DNA from: an uncultured Coriobacteriaceae bacterium
GTDB taxonomy: Bacteria > Actinomycetota > Coriobacteriia > Coriobacteriales > UMGS124
Length of the DNA: 6,206 nt
Assembly: GCA_900555105.1 (NCBI GenBank)
Contig: USJP01000107.1
Coordinates: forward strand, 1 to 6,206
Direction of reading: 5' to 3'
Shown here piece by piece: positions 5,522 to 6,206 of the stretch. Made by a program: the position numbers and the translations under genes. Numbering within the stretch: the stretch's first letter is position 1; each line of letters starts with the position of its first letter. The notes beneath the pieces are model-generated. The model made no database searches. It was not told the origin of the DNA and saw only the letters and a list, made by a program, of their open reading frames with translations.

Positions 5522-5757
5522 CTAAAAGCCGACGATCAAGCCTCCGCGTTCGGCATAGTAGCTGCAAAGGCCCCTGGTCGGAAGGATCTCGATCCGAGAA
5601 TCCGCCCACGCGCTCAAAATGCTCTCCTTAAGAGCCTGGGCAACAGCATGGTTGGCGCAATGGCTGATGGCAACGTTGCCGCCGGCAAACCCGCGCTCCC
5701 TCATGCCTCCTGTACCCGCCCATCGAAGCGCAGCTTGCCCGCGCCTGAAAAACGCAA
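5522..5757 (-). pseudogene. Remnant of a DegV-family (fatty-acid-binding) protein gene, C-terminal part only
   Basis: The minus-strand frame ending at TAG 5524-5522 encodes MRERGFAGGNVAISHC, then a helix (VAQALKESILSAW), then RIEILPTRGLCSYYAERGG and LIVGF. This has the layout of the end of DegV proteins: a VxISHxxN strand, a helix with A..L, and a final glycine-rich strand. Immediately upstream in another frame (about 5754-5704) lies FLRFSGAGKLRFDGRVQEA, which fits the preceding DegV strand (kPilrf...GKl...GrV). A TGA at 5703-5701 closes that frame, and GGCATGAGG joins the two. The fragment is therefore frameshifted and lacks roughly the first two thirds of a normal protein of about 280 residues. 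Intact DegV proteins bind acyl chains, and some serve the fatty acid kinase pathway (FakB). This copy is very likely nonfunctional. The family call is by pattern recognition and is moderately sure. Confidence 0.55.
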
Positions 5758-5788
5758 GAAGGGGAACGGGCAAAACCCGTTCCCTTTC
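5758..5788. terminator. 13-bp hairpin downstream of the RidA gene, probable terminator
   Basis: Bases 5758-5770 pair with 5776-5788 (core GGGAACGGG / CCCGTTCCC, one G-T pair) around a 5-nt CAAAA loop. It lies 48 bases beyond the stop codon of the minus-strand RidA gene. Reading on the minus strand the tail is CTTGCGTTTTT, a delayed T-run. It directly abuts the DegV remnant, so it also marks the edge of that decayed gene. Confidence 0.55.
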
Positions 5789-5836
5789 CAAAACCATCGG
5801 TTGCCCGATGATCGACAAGGATCCGCAGATGATTCG

Positions 5837-6206
5837 CTAGGCGATCGGCGGGGTGCCCTCGAAGTTACCGAAGATGGCGTCGATCTGGATGGCGGCGCCC
5901 ATGGGCAGGTTCGCAACGCCGACCACGCGACGAGCAGGGGTTCCCTCGGGGAAGAACTGGGCGTACACCTCGTTGACGGCGTCCATGTCGTTCATGTCCT
6001 TCACGAAGATGTTCACCTTGACGCAGTCCTCCAGGACATGGTCGACGCTCTCGATGATGGCCTTGATGTTCTTGAGAGCCTGCTCGGTCTCGGCCTTCAC
6101 GCCGCCGGCGACCAGCGCGCCCGTTGCCGGGTCAACGCCGAGCTGGGCGGAGATGTTGTTGTAGTGGGAGAACGCCACGGACTGCGTGGACATCGCGTCG
6201 AACGGG
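5837..6206 (-). CDS. RidA/YjgF/UK114-family protein (5' end outside window)
   Basis: Rid proteins are small cytosolic trimers; the archetype RidA deaminates reactive enamine/imine intermediates released by PLP enzymes. Family blocks are visible: NNISAQLGVDPATG, then EQALKNIKAI and the DMDAVNEVYAQFFPEG segment, then TPARRVVGVANLPMGA and IQIDAIFG. The Arg corresponding to E. coli RidA Arg105 (PAR-R) and the Asn of AVNEVY (Asn88) are kept. The residue aligned with Glu120 is Gln (IQIDAI against IEIEAI), and Tyr17 appears as Phe in PFDA. The ATG at 6193 is unlikely to be the start: codons upstream to the window edge read P-F-D-A in frame, and PF matches the G-P-Y/F motif that normally sits about 15 residues into the protein. 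The gene is therefore cut by the window edge. It belongs to the Rid superfamily; deaminase activity is uncertain because of the Glu-to-Gln change. Confidence 0.92.
   Translation of the reverse strand, partial: PFDAMSTQSVAFSHYNNISAQLGVDPATGALVAGGVKAETEQALKNIKAIIESVDHVLEDCVKVNIFVKDMNDMDAVNEVYAQFFPEGTPARRVVGVANLPMGAAIQIDAIFGNFEGTPPIA

Noticed and set aside
5367..5609. Minus-strand 80-codon open frame downstream of the DegV remnant
   Set aside because: It runs through the 14-bp hairpin, overlaps the remnant in another frame and shows no family resemblance.
5619..5840. Plus-strand 73-codon open frame across the DegV remnant
   Set aside because: Antisense to the remnant and through the ridA-side hairpin; no ribosome binding site or recognisable sequence.
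6191..6193. ATG at the right edge as the RidA start codon
   Set aside because: The frame continues upstream as P-F-D-A, matching the conserved G-P-Y/F motif that normally lies some 15 residues inside the protein, so the real start is beyond the window.

Overview
The window looks like chromosomal DNA from a GC-rich actinobacterial gut-type organism, most likely class Coriobacteriia (Eggerthellaceae or a relative). This rests on the membrane-bound LuxR regulator, a family greatly expanded in that group, on strong C/G bias at third codon positions in guaA, and on overall gene style. No rRNA or other phylogenetic marker is present, so the placement is an inference.

Layout. Positions 1-1434 (+) carry the body of a polytopic membrane protein with a C-terminal LuxR-type helix-turn-helix; its 5' end probably lies outside the window. 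Positions 1568-2545 (+) encode a GMP synthase that consists only of the ATP-pyrophosphatase and dimerisation parts, with no glutamine amidotransferase domain. Positions 2666-3301 (+) encode a GyrI-like small-molecule-binding protein (COG4832 type). Positions 3482-4223 (+) hold an Abi-family HEPN gene split by a single-base frameshift at a run of eight A. Positions 4505-4714 and 4781-5365 (+) form a two-gene unit: a small XRE-type repressor and a four-helix membrane protein, preceded by a strong promoter embedded in direct and inverted repeats. On the minus strand, 5522-5757 is a remnant of a DegV-family gene, and 5837-6206 is a RidA-family gene running in from the right edge.

The genes do not form one pathway. 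guaA, the GyrI-like gene and the Abi gene each appear to be a separate transcription unit. In all three a stem-loop follows the predicted -10 box closely, so the mRNA would begin with a hairpin at or near its 5' end. The XRE/membrane pair looks autoregulated. The stretch from the GyrI-like gene to the DegV remnant has an accessory flavour: possible detoxification, an abortive-infection-type gene and a repressor/membrane pair between housekeeping-type genes. The most notable points are the frameshifted Abi gene, the operator architecture at 4411-4457, the repeated leader hairpins, the amidotransferase-less GMP synthase, and a RidA protein in which the residue aligned with the catalytic Glu120 is Gln.
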